Of a stretch of DNA of 64,000 nt, positions 1-11,436 are shown piece by piece. The position numbers and the translations under genes were made by a program. The stretch is from Glandiceps talaboti (taxonomy: Eukaryota; Hemichordata; Enteropneusta; Spengelidae). The stretch's first letter is position 1; each line of letters starts with the position of its first letter. The stretch is taken from assembly GCF_964340395.1 (NCBI RefSeq), contig NC_135550.1:23416176-23480175 (forward strand), read 5' to 3'. The notes under the pieces are model-generated. The model ran no database searches, was not told the origin of the DNA, and was given only the letters and a program-made list of their open reading frames with translations.

Positions 1-941
1 TCTAGAGGCAAAGTATTGAGATCAACTTTGATGATTATTAGTCAAGTCTTTGTCATTTATTGGATTTCTTATTTTTCTTCATTTCTGCAGTGTCTTCTTT
101 TTTATTTCGCAGATTATAACTAACCGTGTGACTGTGTCTTGCGCAAACCCTCGCCCAAATTACACTTTAATATGAAACAATCACGGTCACATATAGCACA
201 TACTGACCAAGCTCTGTATCCCACACATCGTTTGTCGATATTTTCCAGGCGCTGCATCTGATCATTTTCTCGGACGCGAAGGTGGCAACTGGTCATGATG
301 CATGATCATGGCAATTGGCATCAACCATAAACTTAAAGAGTCAAGTTGTCAAAAAATGTCTGAGAACATTTGCAAATGCATTCATCTACTCTTACGAGTC
401 TTTATAGCTACGTTTGTTTTTTTCTTCTGTTTTTCATATTTTTTCGTTTTGTTATATCAGGTTAAACGACAGAACGAAACAAGATAAAAAAAAACAAAAA
501 AAACCCCTCAACCTCAAAATTAAACAAACGCCACAATTACTGCAGCTATAAACCTCTCATCATCGTAAACAACAGGCACCGTCCAAGACGCACCGCCAAT
601 TTCGCAGTGAAAGAAAGAAATAACAGCTGTGGTTTGCGAGAATGTAAACCTCTATGATATTGAAAATTGGACAGCAATCAAATTGCCTGTTCTAATAGTT
701 CGAAATACTGTGTCTCTAAATATATTATCTCTATCTCCTGTCTCTTCTCCGGATTTTAGTGTTATTGCTGTTTAAAAAGGTTCGGAACAAAACAAACGAC
801 AACCCCCACCCCGGACCCCCAGGACAAAACACGATGGAAAGAATGGTAAACGAAAACATTGGGGCCTACGTGACCATATGTGCGGCCACTTGTGTTTACA
901 AATTTTGTTTAGGTCGAACCAAATGCGAAAATTGCTACATT

Positions 942-1053
942 AATTGTTTTGGCGCGCACACAATATTGTTTGCGTCTACTGATTATTGCAACATTGTTTT
1001 GGCGCGCACACAATATATTGTTTGCATCTACTAATTATTGCAACATTGTTTCA
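942..1053. repeat. Two-copy tandem duplication (about 57 bp) with E2F-like core
   Basis: Two adjacent near-identical copies carry the string TTTTGGCGCGCACACAATAT, followed by a shared TTGTTTGC-TCTACT-ATTATTGCAACATTG segment. TTTTGGCGCGC matches the E2F/DP consensus core (TTTSSCGC). The second copy differs by a two-base TA insertion and a few substitutions. A regulatory role is not shown. Confidence 0.7.
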
Positions 1054-2420
1054 TACTCCATCATATTTGCGTACGCATGCAGTGGCGCGGCGTTTCGGTT
1101 TTCAAAATTCAAGTGATATTTCAGAAAAATGTAAACCTTTTCATGGTCCATATAGTGTCAGCATTTTTAGAAATAAGTTGTAGGGAAATGTCCCATAGTT
1201 TGGTATGACCAATGTCTTCGTTTGCTACGTTCTTGTAAATATGTGGTCGAAAAACGCATCGCTCATGTTACATTGGTGAAAGTTCATAGAAGTTTATGAT
1301 TGGTACTAACTTTCTATGAAAAGTTGTAGTCTAAAGAACTAGAATAGAAGCGGGGATGACGTTGATATAAAAATACTTTCCTACGTCACACTATTGACTT
1401 CTCGGAATTTAAATACTCAAGGTCGGGTTCTGTCGTCATATCCGCTTATTGTGTAAAGTTCATATTGAGGTTATAAGCCATTGGTGGAGTTACATACGTA
1501 CCAGTTTATGGCATAGCTTATTCGTCGCGTCGTGACTGTGGAAAGTCAAAACTTACTTTGGGCGGGGGAGATGAGAATACGTGTTATATTGGGAGTAATA
1601 AGGAAAGGGACGCCAACTATATTTTCTATTTGACATCGATTACGGATTGTTATTGATGAAGACTTTTAGGTGGAAAGTTAAAACAAGGAAACTGACTGTA
1701 TCGATAGTTATGTTGTCAAGTTATTGCAACAACCACGCAAGTACGTAGAACATATTTGGAAGGTTTACATGTAAGTGAAAGCCAAATTGTGTCTTTCTTT
1801 GGTGGATACATATTTCCAAATATCTCCAATTGAAGGTAACAGCACATCGCGAGGAAAAATGTCATAGACAAGAATTTACACTTATCGCACTTGGAAATCT
1901 TAACATCAATTTGTAGTCTGATTCTTTTAGTGGTCTGAGATTTGTGTCAACTTTGTTCATCATTGACAAATGCTGACAGAGAAAGCCATCGACCACAAAA
2001 CAATTTAATGGTATTACAATCACAGACACTTTCAGGACAATAACTACATTCCCATCAAGTATCGACCGACTTTTACAAGTCGTAAGATTGTATTAACCTT
2101 GCATTTACTAAGCTTATACATCCTACAACATTTAAAATACTAGGTTATAAATAAAACATAAAACAAACTTCGTACATTTACCAAAAGTAAAACGTAAATG
2201 ATATTAAATGCATTGATTTTATCGTTTATGGTGCAAGCGTAACTGTAAGTGTAGTAAGATTGTCCGCTCCATGTCGATCTCCATTAACCCCCCCCCCCCC
2301 AATCTCGAGAAATATAAAAAAAAAAAAATATAAAACACAAATAAAAGGGAAAAAATATTGCAGATAAAAACAAAGCTACAATCAATTACATGTATTGAAG
2401 CTTCCGTAGCTAATATGTAT

Positions 2421-2423
<3 letters not shown>

Positions 2424-2514
<91 letters not shown>
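2424..2514. repeat. (AT)n dinucleotide microsatellite
   Basis: About 45 uninterrupted AT repeats. The open frames it generates on both strands (Ile-Tyr repeats) are artefacts of the repeat. Confidence 0.98.
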
Positions 2515-2518
<4 letters not shown>

Positions 2519-2904
2519 GAAATATAATGGGCAATTGTATATGTAGTCCATGCTACTTTGTCGGTGTCTTGGCGAGCGTTGTCTCTGGCTAGCCTGATTT
2601 TGTACCGTGTGTAATATTTGGTTGGAGTGCCTATGGTCAGACTGGCGCTTAGCCAATATAATCTTAATTTGATCGAGCGATAAAAAACACATATAGCAAT
2701 ATGTAATATTGGGGGGGGGGGTGCGTCGCTATATTAATTATACGACCTACGAATAATTGTGTTGGTTGTCTTAGTTTGAACATATTAACAACGAAAATAC
2801 GTATTCCCATCAAATCAACAATCGGGTATTAAAGGTTCAGATATGACCTGCCATGACCCCGCCTCCCCAGTACACCCACTCCTAAATTCTTACGAGTTAT
2901 GAGC

Positions 2905-3260
2905 TACCATACATAGCATAGCTATTCACAAGCAAAATAAATGTGAACAAGACGGACAGTTTGCAGTCGAAAGCTCTCTGCTTATCAAAAATATGTTTTG
3001 TATAAAAAGTTCGAACTCACAAGGTAAAATGATACCAGAAATATGACATTCACCCTACTGAATGAATGAATGAATATACCATACATAGCATAGCTATTCA
3101 CAAGCCGACAATAAAAACAAAATAAATGTAAACAAGACGGAGTTTGCAGTCGAAAGCTCTCTGCTTATCAAAAATATGTTGTGTATAAAATGTTCGAACT
3201 CACAAGGTAAAATGATACCAGAAATATGACACTCACCCTACTGCATGAATGAATGAATGA
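2905..3260. repeat. Tandem duplication of about 170-180 bp
   Basis: The segment starting ATACCATACATAGCATAGC at about 2908 recurs at about 3077 with only small indels. Both copies share the GCAGTCGAAAGCTCTCTGC segment and the CACAAGGTAAAATGATACCA segment. Each copy ends in a GAAT tract: short in copy 1 and expanded in copy 2. Confidence 0.9.
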
Positions 3261-3316
3261 ATGAATGAATGAATGAATGAATGAATGAATGAATGAATGA
3301 ATGAATGAATGAATGA
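3241..3316. repeat. (GAAT)n tetranucleotide microsatellite
   Basis: About 18 GAAT units at the right end of the tandem duplication. The left copy has only three or four units, so the expansion occurred after the duplication. Confidence 0.97.
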
Positions 3317-4825
3317 AAGAAAATGAAAATGCTGTAATGTGTACTCAAAGCTAGTCGTTCTTATATTTCAAATGTACTAATACAACGTCTGTACTGGTCG
3401 ATGGTCCACTATTTCGGTTTCGCGACATTGCCACAGGTCTGTCCTACTATACTGGACGGGGTCAAACTTCCTTGGTAAACGACGCCGCACAGTTGTGTAG
3501 GTGTCGTGAAATCATCGGCAGTGTTTTCAAATATTTCAACCAGACTTTCTGTCATATTCTGATCAAATCCATCATCACGGAGTAACTCGTAATTTACAAG
3601 TCACGCGGAACACATAATAATTGTTTTTATCTCGTAATAAATTTACTTAACGCTAGTACTGTATATCACGTATCAAATTTCACTTTTATCTGGCGGTACG
3701 CAAGGAGGTGTTCCCTTCTTTGCGATGGCCTATTTTAAGAATCACCGTGGTGCTAATACTAAGTTAGTACTTTATTTGAAGGAGAGATGAATGGAGAAAT
3801 GAAAACTACTGTTGGTGGGTTTATAAAGACATGCAGTTCAACTTTAGAGGGTCTGTGTTGTTTTTCTCAGTCTGATGAAGAAAACTACTGTATTTCACTC
3901 CCGGGGATTTCACTTCTACTGTGTGTTTTGTGTCGAGTGAAGAGGGCAAACACCCAGTGTAGGTACGGTAGAAAATTCAAAGGATAAACACACTACATAT
4001 ACAATAAGTAGTTCAGCTAAGCAGGCCAATTTTTCCATCTGGTTTTATTTTAATTCCTGTCTTCACTTTGACGAGTATCCTCTCTCGCGGGGTTGTGTTT
4101 GTATTTGTACAAACATTAATAATACTACAGCGTTTAGCCATTCCTTACACTGTTATCAAAAATCTAATATATTGTAGTGAACCTGTGTTTAATAATAGTT
4201 TTAAAAATATGTTTTGAATACTCAAAACAAAACTACATATGTGTGACTAAACTTAATTACAAAGGTTAATAATGTCTACCTCGGTATATTTTGATACACA
4301 AGTTTCTTTGCGATCGAACACCACCACACGTCACATGCATCGTATCTTGTTTGTGTCAGCTAGCGCCCTCGCAGTTCAGCTGATAAACATGCGTAAATAT
4401 GTCCAAGTATGAACATGGAGGTGTGACCATGCTGGAATTTCCCGCTCAATTCCATGTATGGTGTGTGCTATTGTTCTAATAGACACGCAATGATTTGACC
4501 ACGTGATTGGCGTATTTTGAGACGGTCGTATTGTTCAGCGAAGTTGTTTACAATACTATTGGTGGTGTGGAAACGCCCCCAAAACCCGCTATTGTGAAGA
4601 GAGGATATGCAGATTACGTGGAAAAGAAGCTGCGAATCAAAACCTAACCTTGATGTCTTTAAAAATATAGATTTTACTGACATCGTTGCCTGTTACCATA
4701 CAGGCATATTCAGACTTAGTCCATATTTCCCTTCAGCACGTGCGATCATCTGTGTGAAACCGTCCATTCGGAACGAATGGCCGTAAAATAAACCCTTCGC
4801 GGTAATTTGGGCAGAAGCTAATTTT

Positions 4826-4924
4826 CCATTGGTCGAAGCTTTATTTGGTCCTATTGACATGCGCCTTATTTGGGAATGTCGATTACAATCAATCAGACCA
4901 CATGTAGAGCCTCTAATGACGTCA
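4826..4924 (+). promoter_or_regulatory. Putative enhancer/promoter of the ZFP36-family gene: CCAAT, CArG-like, CArG box, CRE
   Basis: Within 100 bp there are an inverted CCAAT box (ATTGG, 4828-4832), a one-mismatch CArG-like site (CTTTATTTGG, 4839-4848), a perfect SRF CArG box (CCTTATTTGG, 4864-4873) and a perfect palindromic cAMP response element (TGACGTCA, 4917-4924). They lie about 480-575 bp upstream of the ZFP36-family ATG. SRF and CREB sites together are typical of immediate-early genes, and the mammalian TIS11/ZFP36 family was first found as mitogen-induced immediate-early genes. The motifs are seen directly. Their use by SRF or CREB here is inference, and the transcription start is not identified. 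Confidence 0.6.
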
Positions 4925-5403
4925 CGGGATAAATTTAGCTACAATGGCGGGTTTTCAATGTGGTTTCCCAAAAAGCTATTATTCATCCCCTTGTGTGATT
5001 CGATGAATTCCTATACATGGCCGCCATAGACATAAGCTCTTTCCCAGCGAAGTTTCACATAACTTCACAAGTTTTGACTCGTTGGTAATCGCCCTTTTCC
5101 GTTTAGCTAGTCAAGGGAATCTTTCCCGCCGTCAAGCCCACTATCGCAGTGGCTACACTGTAGTGATTTGAAATTTGAGAAGTGTTCAAAGTGTAACAAA
5201 AGACTGGGTTGCTATAGAAATGGCGCGGTAGTTTGACAGGTCCTATTGATAAGGAGACTCCACCCCCTGTCACTCATTAATCACTGTCTGTTATCTCAAT
5301 CACACATCGGTCGTGCAACTGTCTAAAAAGAAAAAGGTGGTGGAGTTTGAGGTTAGTCGATTGGTCTACTCCACTAGCGAAACTTACAGCTTGCGCATCC
5401 AAC

Positions 5404-5457
5404 ATGTCCACCGCATTAGTTTCTGCTTTTTACGACGTCGGTGATGTTCTGTACAAG
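5404..5457 (+). CDS. ZFP36L: ZFP36-family (TIS11) mRNA-decay protein, coding exon 1
   Basis: This exon encodes the first 18 residues, MSTALVSAFYDVGDVLYK, and ends at a strong donor (AAG|GTAAGT, phase 0). The vertebrate ZFP36L1 first exon encodes a closely similar short peptide (MTTTLVSA..., ending in Lys) with the intron at the same place. I chose the ATG at 5404 because it starts this conserved peptide and has A at -3. The open frame continues upstream to about 5347, but without another ATG. The exon is too short to be found by ORF length and is supported by homology and the splice site. Confidence 0.92.
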
Positions 5458-5677
5458 GTAAGTGATCATAGAATGAATGTGTTTAGTCTTAGTACCAAAA
5501 AAGTTTTGCTTTTACTCGTCTCTTCATAACATACGGCGTGTTGAATGACCGTTGGTGTATCGAAATTTAAATTTCGACATGGTGATCGGCCAACTGTTGC
5601 GTTCATGTGCTGTATACATATACCAGTAATCAAAAGTATACTAAAACTTAAATTTTGTTTTTGTTGATTTCCTACAG
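5458..5677 (+). other. ZFP36L: ZFP36L intron 1 (220 bp, phase 0)
   Basis: The donor GTAAGT is at 5458. The acceptor is a T-rich tract (TTTTGTTTTTGTTGATTTCC) ending in TACAG at 5673-5677. It is the only coding intron, at the same position as in vertebrate ZFP36L1/L2. The small size contrasts with the kilobase introns of the neighbouring RAD51B. Confidence 0.9.
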
Positions 5678-6718
5678 CAAGCCAGTCGAAGCCAACTGAG
5701 GTCCGACAGAAAAGCGGTGGGTACCCCAATCGGCACAGTGCAACGAAGAAACTCTGCCAGCGCAACGCTCAGTAATGGTATCGGTAGCGGCAATATAAAC
5801 AAGATTTCGACAACACTTGTGTCTGGTCTCAACGAATCAACCATACTGAACAACAAGGAAAATAGACACCGGGACCGTGCCTTCAGTGAAAGCGATGGAC
5901 TGAACTCAAAACGTAACCAAATCAACTCAAGTCGCTACAAGACAGAACTTTGCCGTCCGTTCGAAGAGAATGGAACTTGCAAATATGGGGATAAGTGTCA
6001 ATTTGCTCATGGTGGCCATGAGTTGCGTAGTTTGAATCGCCACCCAAAGTACAAGACTGAACTTTGTCGTACATTCCACACTGTGGGATTTTGTCCATAT
6101 GGGCCAAGATGTCATTTTATCCACAGTGCAGAAGAGAAGAGAACACCACAACAGAATGTGCAAGACAACAACGTTCGAAATATATCTACTACAAGTTCCA
6201 TGACTCGCAGCGTTACTATCGAGAGGCCGAAGACTTTATTCCACAGTCTAAGTTTCAGTGGGACCCCCAGTACTGATATGTCACAGACAGGTATGGCCGT
6301 TAGTCCAACTTCCCTAACACCACCGCCAGCTTTTTTCCAGGACGACGGCATCCAGCTGAATTTCAACACTACCAACTCACTGAACAACAACGTGAACAAT
6401 GCAGACAACAGCTTCAATTTCTCACAAGATCTACCCCCGCTCATGTCGCCAATGTCGCCTTCGATCGGTAGTCCAAACAGTCCGTACAACTTCCCTTCAC
6501 CACTGCCGGTTGCGATAAATGACACTTTACTTCAACAACACTTGATGAACGACAACCTGAACAGCGTGTTCCTCAGTGACGACGGCAGCTTATCTCCCAC
6601 CCCTTCCGACTCCCTATCCGGATCTGATCAAGATTCTGCAGGAGGTTCGATTTCTCCAAACTCGCCACTGGACCCACGTCGACTGCCAATTTTTAGTCGT
6701 CTTTCGATCGACGAGTAA
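5678..6718 (+). CDS. ZFP36L: ZFP36-family (TIS11) tandem CCCH zinc-finger protein, coding exon 2
   Basis: With exon 1 this gives a 364-residue protein (human ZFP36L1 is about 338). It binds AU-rich elements in mRNA 3' UTRs and recruits the CCR4-NOT deadenylase in the cytoplasm. Two C-x8-C-x5-C-x3-H fingers are visible: C110, C119, C125, H129 and C148, C157, C163, H167. Each is preceded by YKTELC, and they are separated by the family's 18-residue linker. Conserved regulatory spots are DRKAVGTP near residues 28-35, RRNS (S44), RDRAFSES (S88) and HSLSF (S208/S210), matching kinase and 14-3-3 sites of vertebrate ZFP36L1/L2. The C-terminal [13 protein letters not shown] (352-364) is the conserved CNOT1-binding motif. 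The middle is Ser/Pro/Asn-rich and disordered. The stop is TAA at 6716-6718. The gene is intact. It is an orthologue of the undivided invertebrate family member, so L1 versus L2 is not meaningful. Confidence 0.97.
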   Translation, partial: QASRSQLRSDRKAVGTPIGTVQRRNSASATLSNGIGSGNINKISTTLVSGLNESTILNNKENRHRDRAFSESDGLNSKRNQINSSRYKTELCRPFEENGTCKYGDKCQFAHGGHELRSLNRHPKYKTELCRTFHTVGFCPYGPRCHFIHSAEEKRTPQQNVQDNNVRNISTTSSMTRSVTIERPKTLFHSLSFSGTPSTDMSQTGMAVSPTSLTPPPAFFQDDGIQLNFNTTNSLNNNVNNADNSFNFSQDLPPLMSPMSPSIGSPNSPYNFPSPLPVAINDTLLQQHLMNDNLNSVFLSDDGSLSPTPSDSLSGSDQDSAGGSISPNSPLDPRRLPIFSRLSIDE

Positions 6719-7780
6719 ACACACGTTTTCCAAGGAAGTTACAACCTTGTTAAAAAACAACTATGACAAACTGACCACATTTTATCGTTAAAATACAAGA
6801 CTTAACTTTTGTAAAGACTTTTTGAGAGTTAAATTAATAACTATGGATTTTCTGATTATTTATTATTATATTTTGTTGAGAATACAGCTCTCATGTTCTA
6901 TAACTTGACTCGTAAATTCGTAGGGGACGAAAACAACATGGTTGGGGCCAATAAAAGTGCATTCTATTTGCATTTTGACTTGACTTGCGGTTTGGGTTAC
7001 ACGGTGACTCAACGAGCTTAAGCCGAATGGAGTGCTTCCTTTTTGTAAGAACATTTTGAATGTACTATTGTAATATAACGACGGTTTTATTATTTGAATG
7101 CAGAGCATGAAGATTTTTTTTATATTACCCATATTACTGCTTTTTTTCCAGAAGCATATTTGTACCATGTATGGTCTATTTATGTTAACAGGCCTTATTT
7201 ATTTGAACGTCTTATTATGCATTTTCGGTAAATTTATAATGCACCTATTTATCGGGTATCTTGATAAACATAGATATATATTATAAACTTATGTTAAATT
7301 ATGGTTGTAAAATCATCTACAATTTGGAGTGTCAAGTTTACTGTCGTCTATTTCGAACATTAATAATAATATATTTTATGTCATTTTGACTTGTCTTTTT
7401 ACAAGAATCGAGAAGTTTTGCTGATGTTGACAAGCAAAGTAATTTGTTGGACATTATTGCAATAGTTAAACGTTTTCCCAACATTACAAAGCAGTTTCAA
7501 GTTTTTACATTTTGACAATGTTTTGCTGAACTGTGATTTTGATCTCCCACATGCCAAAGTAATATTGAAGGGGGAGCTTATTCTGTACTGAAATTTACTG
7601 GTAATAACTACTTGTTTACGTTACGATGGGACTCTCTTGTGTGACACATCGTCAAACTAAAAACTTGGTTGTTTTAAATGTACTTAATATTTGTTCGTGC
7701 ATTTTGTAAAATCTCATCAGTGTCGAAGTAAACAAACGCAATGTTGGGCTTTATTAAAGTAAATACTCGCCTAGTGTTTT
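6719..7780 (+). promoter_or_regulatory. ZFP36L: ZFP36L 3' UTR with AU-rich elements
   Basis: AT-rich non-coding sequence follows the stop. Two copies of the optimal TTP-binding nonamer TTATTTATT lie at 6856-6864 and 7195-7203, and TATTTAT heptamers occur near 7177 and 7246. Possible poly(A) signals are AATAAA at about 6952 (CCAATAAAAG) and ATTAAA at 7753-7758, the latter followed by a GT-rich tract near 7797. If the distal signal is used, both nonamers are in the mRNA. The UTR end is estimated, not observed. Confidence 0.65.
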
Positions 7781-8919
7781 CTTTTTTAAAAAAATCGTGT
7801 GTGGATGTAAACTAAGCTCTTTCACATCAGTCCATCCCCTCTCTGCCTATTTATGCATAAGATTTGTCTTGTGTGCTTCGCTTACATGTAAATAAGTAGT
7901 GACTTCCTGTGTCATCAATCATGAAAGGAGTTGTCCATTCACTGTATAGAAATGTTTTTGCCAAAGGCTGGCCATTTCTTCCATTATTTGTGTTTGGTCC
8001 ATTGTCTGTCTGTCCATACAAAGTTTGTCAATACGTAGACATTTACTGTGCTCAACGTTCGATGCAAATAAGCACAGTACAGTACGTTCATTAGCATGCT
8101 TTACACTTTTCTTGTCTCAAAGTCCTTGCCTACTTGGGCCATTCACCTCTTGACCTCCATCTCGCTAGCGAGGTTTTGGCGGGCTTTCATGCATAGCAAA
8201 TGAGGCCTTTCAGCGCTACACTGTGTTATGCTATATAATTTGGTAAAGTGAAACACGTGGTCACATGGGTGGGGGTTTGCTACATGAAATTGACACTATG
8301 TAGGGTATTTGTTTCAACTGAAATTCGCAGTTTCACAACAACAAACACGGCTAGCTGCAATACTTTCTTGCATGTATTCATTACATTTTGTTTGGGTGTG
8401 CGATATCTTTTGTGAGTGGGAACGATGATTCTATGTCGAAAGAGACTCTAAAGCCTATAAACCAGATTATAAAGTCGGGTGATGTAATTGTCAGTATGGT
8501 GAAATTGCCAGCCGAAGTTGCCTGCCGACAAAATCAAGCAATACCGTGCGTGTACCACTCATTCAAAACAGACGAACATAAATTTCAGCGTTAAAACACG
8601 AGCGTCCCATTCCAGACATACAAAGTTGATACAAAATGTAGCACACACTGTCTGCTAGTGAGGGGTATCGATCGCAAAGAACTTGTGGACTTCGCCATTC
8701 GATGAGAGGGATAATAGCCGCTAGCATAGTAGACATGTCAGACAGAATGTATTGCCATAGCATGCATATTCAGTGTTTTGTAATTGTTAATTGTGTATGT
8801 TCTTCCGAACACGTCTAGGAGAGTGTAATACGCAATTTCTTTATACACCGGAAGTGATACAAACGTTGTTCCTTGATTCAGATACCCTACGCGGAAAGTG
8901 ACTAATGCATGCGACTGAG

Positions 8920-8943
8920 TGACGTCACATGTATATATACGTA
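8920..8943. promoter_or_regulatory. Palindromic CRE beside a TATA-like element
   Basis: TGACGTCA (8920-8927) is followed within 4 bp by GTATATATAC (8931-8940), then GTATATC. A CRE directly next to a TATA-type sequence is promoter-like, but I find no coding exon on either side to support a transcript. Confidence 0.3.
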
Positions 8944-11374
8944 TATCGTGTCTTTTGAGAGTAGTCGTCCAGTGCGCACATGGTTTACGCATCATAGATG
9001 ACGTTTGAACGACGCAACCACATGTTTTGGTTCTTTATCCTATGAATTGTTCAATCTGTTTGAGGGGTGTTGTCAAAGAGAAAATGTTTCATGTTTGTCA
9101 TTTTTTTTGTGTTTAATAACCTGGGGGCTATCTTAAAATTAACCACGTGATATGATGAGACAATTTATTGTCAGATAACATAGGTGCTAACTTGAAATAA
9201 CAAAAAGGTTCACAACGCACCGTTTTGATAATCAAGTAACGTGAAAAGTGGAAATTCAAATAAACCCTTACTTTGTTTTCAACCAGTACCAGAAATCGAT
9301 AGTACATAGTCTTTGCATAAACGTGGTCATCCTGGAACATGGAAGTAAATGACACCTATCGCTTCGCTTCATATATTGACACTTGTGTGCGTTTGTTTTG
9401 GTACGTAAGATCAGAACATAGTCTGAGGTTGGGGGGTTATTTCCTTTCTGTAGTTCAAGAATACATCATGAATAAACATTTCCCTTTTACAGCTTGTAAA
9501 CCAGTCTTTTTAGTTTTGACTGACTTAATTGTTCGTTTCTTTTGTAAAATTTGAATACATACATCGTCCGTCAACCATATCACAGGCCATGCGCAGACAG
9601 TGACAACTATTTAACAAGTTCTGCTTGTGGGAAACGTCAGAAGCCGTGTTGTCATTATACCAAATTTAATCAATCTCTTTGAAGAGGAGAGTTTGTTTCC
9701 TGGGCCCAAGGATAAGTAAGGCTTTGTTAGACAACGTATTCAACAAAAGTTTGAAAAAGTTCAATTAGCATACGTAAAGGGGTTTAATCTACAGCGGGTC
9801 ACACCATGTGAACCAACACCATTGAAAAACACTATTGATTGCGTATTTTAATGTGATCACGTGACAGAATACCAATACAGGGAGTTTGGTGTAATGGAAT
9901 TCATTCGATGGCTATTCACCAACATAATACGGCATTGTTAGTCGTGGATGTGTCTCACATGATAACGAAGGCATTTCATTTGCCTTTCTTTCGCCTTTGG
10001 GACACTGACCACAGGACATTACGATCGATAATAACGTAACAACAGAAACTTTGAACACAATATTTCTTTTAATTCTTTCCCCCAATGTTTACAGTGTAGT
10101 GCGGCTCGCTGGATAGCCTTAGGAATTAAACTCCTACGACGTTTTAGTGGCATCGCCGGTTAATATTTCGGGAATCCAAGATTTCCCTCAAACGGGATAC
10201 CTGGTGCATGTAATGTTAGGGTTTTGGCCTTTGAGTAGATGTGGTACAAATTTCGAGACGCCATAACATAGACGTGTTATACAAGCAGATCAAACACTAA
10301 TACACCGTACATAAGAGTTCATTTACCAAAATTTCGAAAATAAAAACAAAACGATAAAAATAAAAGTTCTCGAAACGTTGCATGCAAGCTTATTACACGT
10401 ATGGCAACATGTATTATGTCACTGAAAACTATAGACCATGTAATGTGACATGACTATATAATGGAAGTATGACGTTTGTTGACTGGTGTATTTTTAGCAT
10501 AATAGTTTAGCTAGCTCAATCGTCAATTTATTTACGACTTCTTAACTTTACGACATCGTATTGATTTGTAACTTTCATTTCATTAGTAACGGGGAAACCC
10601 ATGGACTGACGAACTTGTCGAATATTGTGACGTGAGAAGCTGTTTTCAGCACAACGAAACATGTGCCACAGTACGTACCACGTCAATGGTCAACAATAGC
10701 AATCCAAACAGTGGGAGGGCTTAAAGATAAAGAGGATCACGTGAGAACTTGGGACGATCGGCGTAAACAACTTTAGTTCTATCATACACAATTGTCTATC
10801 GTTCTCATGCATTGACTGTTGTTTGGTTTGGTTGGTATTCAAAAATGCTCCAAACCACAAAGCTCAACGTTCATAGACATACAAGAAAATATACTTTTAA
10901 TACAAAATCTACAGAAGTATTCCGTAAAAAAATGTTTCGACACTACGTTACTCCAATAGCGGTTCTCTCATAGTGTATTGTATGGCGACGTCTGATTTGA
11001 CATTTTCAAACTGAGCAGAAAAGCAAGTCACCACGTTCTACATCACACGCCACATTGAAAAGTTAATATTAACGAACTTGAACCCCCCCCCCCCTTTCAG
11101 AAATGGCCTGACAGCAAAGTTCATTGAACCCACGTTGCGATGGCAACCTTGCTTCCTCTTCGTACCACGTGACTTGATTGCCGATTACGATTCGAAACTT
11201 CATCGGCTAAAATGTCAGTGTTAAAATCCGAAAACGGGAAGTTATCGACACAAACAATCAACCCCGCTCCATTCATCTAAATCAATTGTTGTGATCTATG
11301 ACCCCGATAAAGCTTTATATATAGTTTGCAAATCTGATTTTTCACAAATAGTCAAATCATTGGTGATTTTTACT

Positions 11375-11380
11375 TTTATT
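11375..11380 (-). terminator. Candidate minus-strand poly(A) signal at the CpG boundary
   Basis: The plus strand reads TTTATT, so the minus strand carries AATAAA within ATTAAATAAAAG. It coincides with the abrupt drop in CpG density near 11.4 kb. It could end a long RAD51B transcript coming from the right. Such hexamers are common by chance in AT-rich DNA, so confidence is low. Confidence 0.25.
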
Positions 11381-11436
11381 TAATACTGCTTGCAAAGTTG
11401 TATCCGTTAAAATAAGCATGGACCCTTATGCAGGTT

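Larger units (their letters stand above)
1..4480. other. Upstream non-coding region, no gene seen
   Basis: I see no supportable coding exon or RNA gene here. The region has ordinary CpG content and contains a short GC-box-like tandem duplication near 0.95-1.05 kb, an (AT)n microsatellite, a 180-bp tandem duplication ending in a GAAT array, and homopolymer C and G runs. Short open frames are scattered and lack coding character. Its position 5' of the ZFP36-family gene makes it a candidate regulatory flank, but that rests on location only. Confidence 0.6.
7790..11410. other. Gene-free CpG-normal region downstream of ZFP36L
   Basis: No coding exon is recognisable. CpG dinucleotides are frequent (roughly 20-25 per 600 bp by eye), in contrast to the sequence right of 11.4 kb. 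It contains several CACGTG E-boxes, a CRE next to a TATA-like palindrome at about 8.92 kb, and a C-run near 11085-11094. It is plausible regulatory space, with no direct evidence. Confidence 0.5.

Noticed and set aside
2219-2692. 157-codon minus-strand frame and its plus-strand partner
   Set aside because: Most of it is Ile-Tyr repeats translated from the (AT)n microsatellite.
5347-5403. Upstream in-frame extension of ZFP36L exon 1
   Set aside because: It has no ATG, and the conserved family N-terminus begins at the ATG at 5404.
5466-6525. Several minus-strand open frames of 60-137 codons
   Set aside because: They are antisense shadows of the ZFP36L exon 2 coding sequence, with no homology or splice context of their own.
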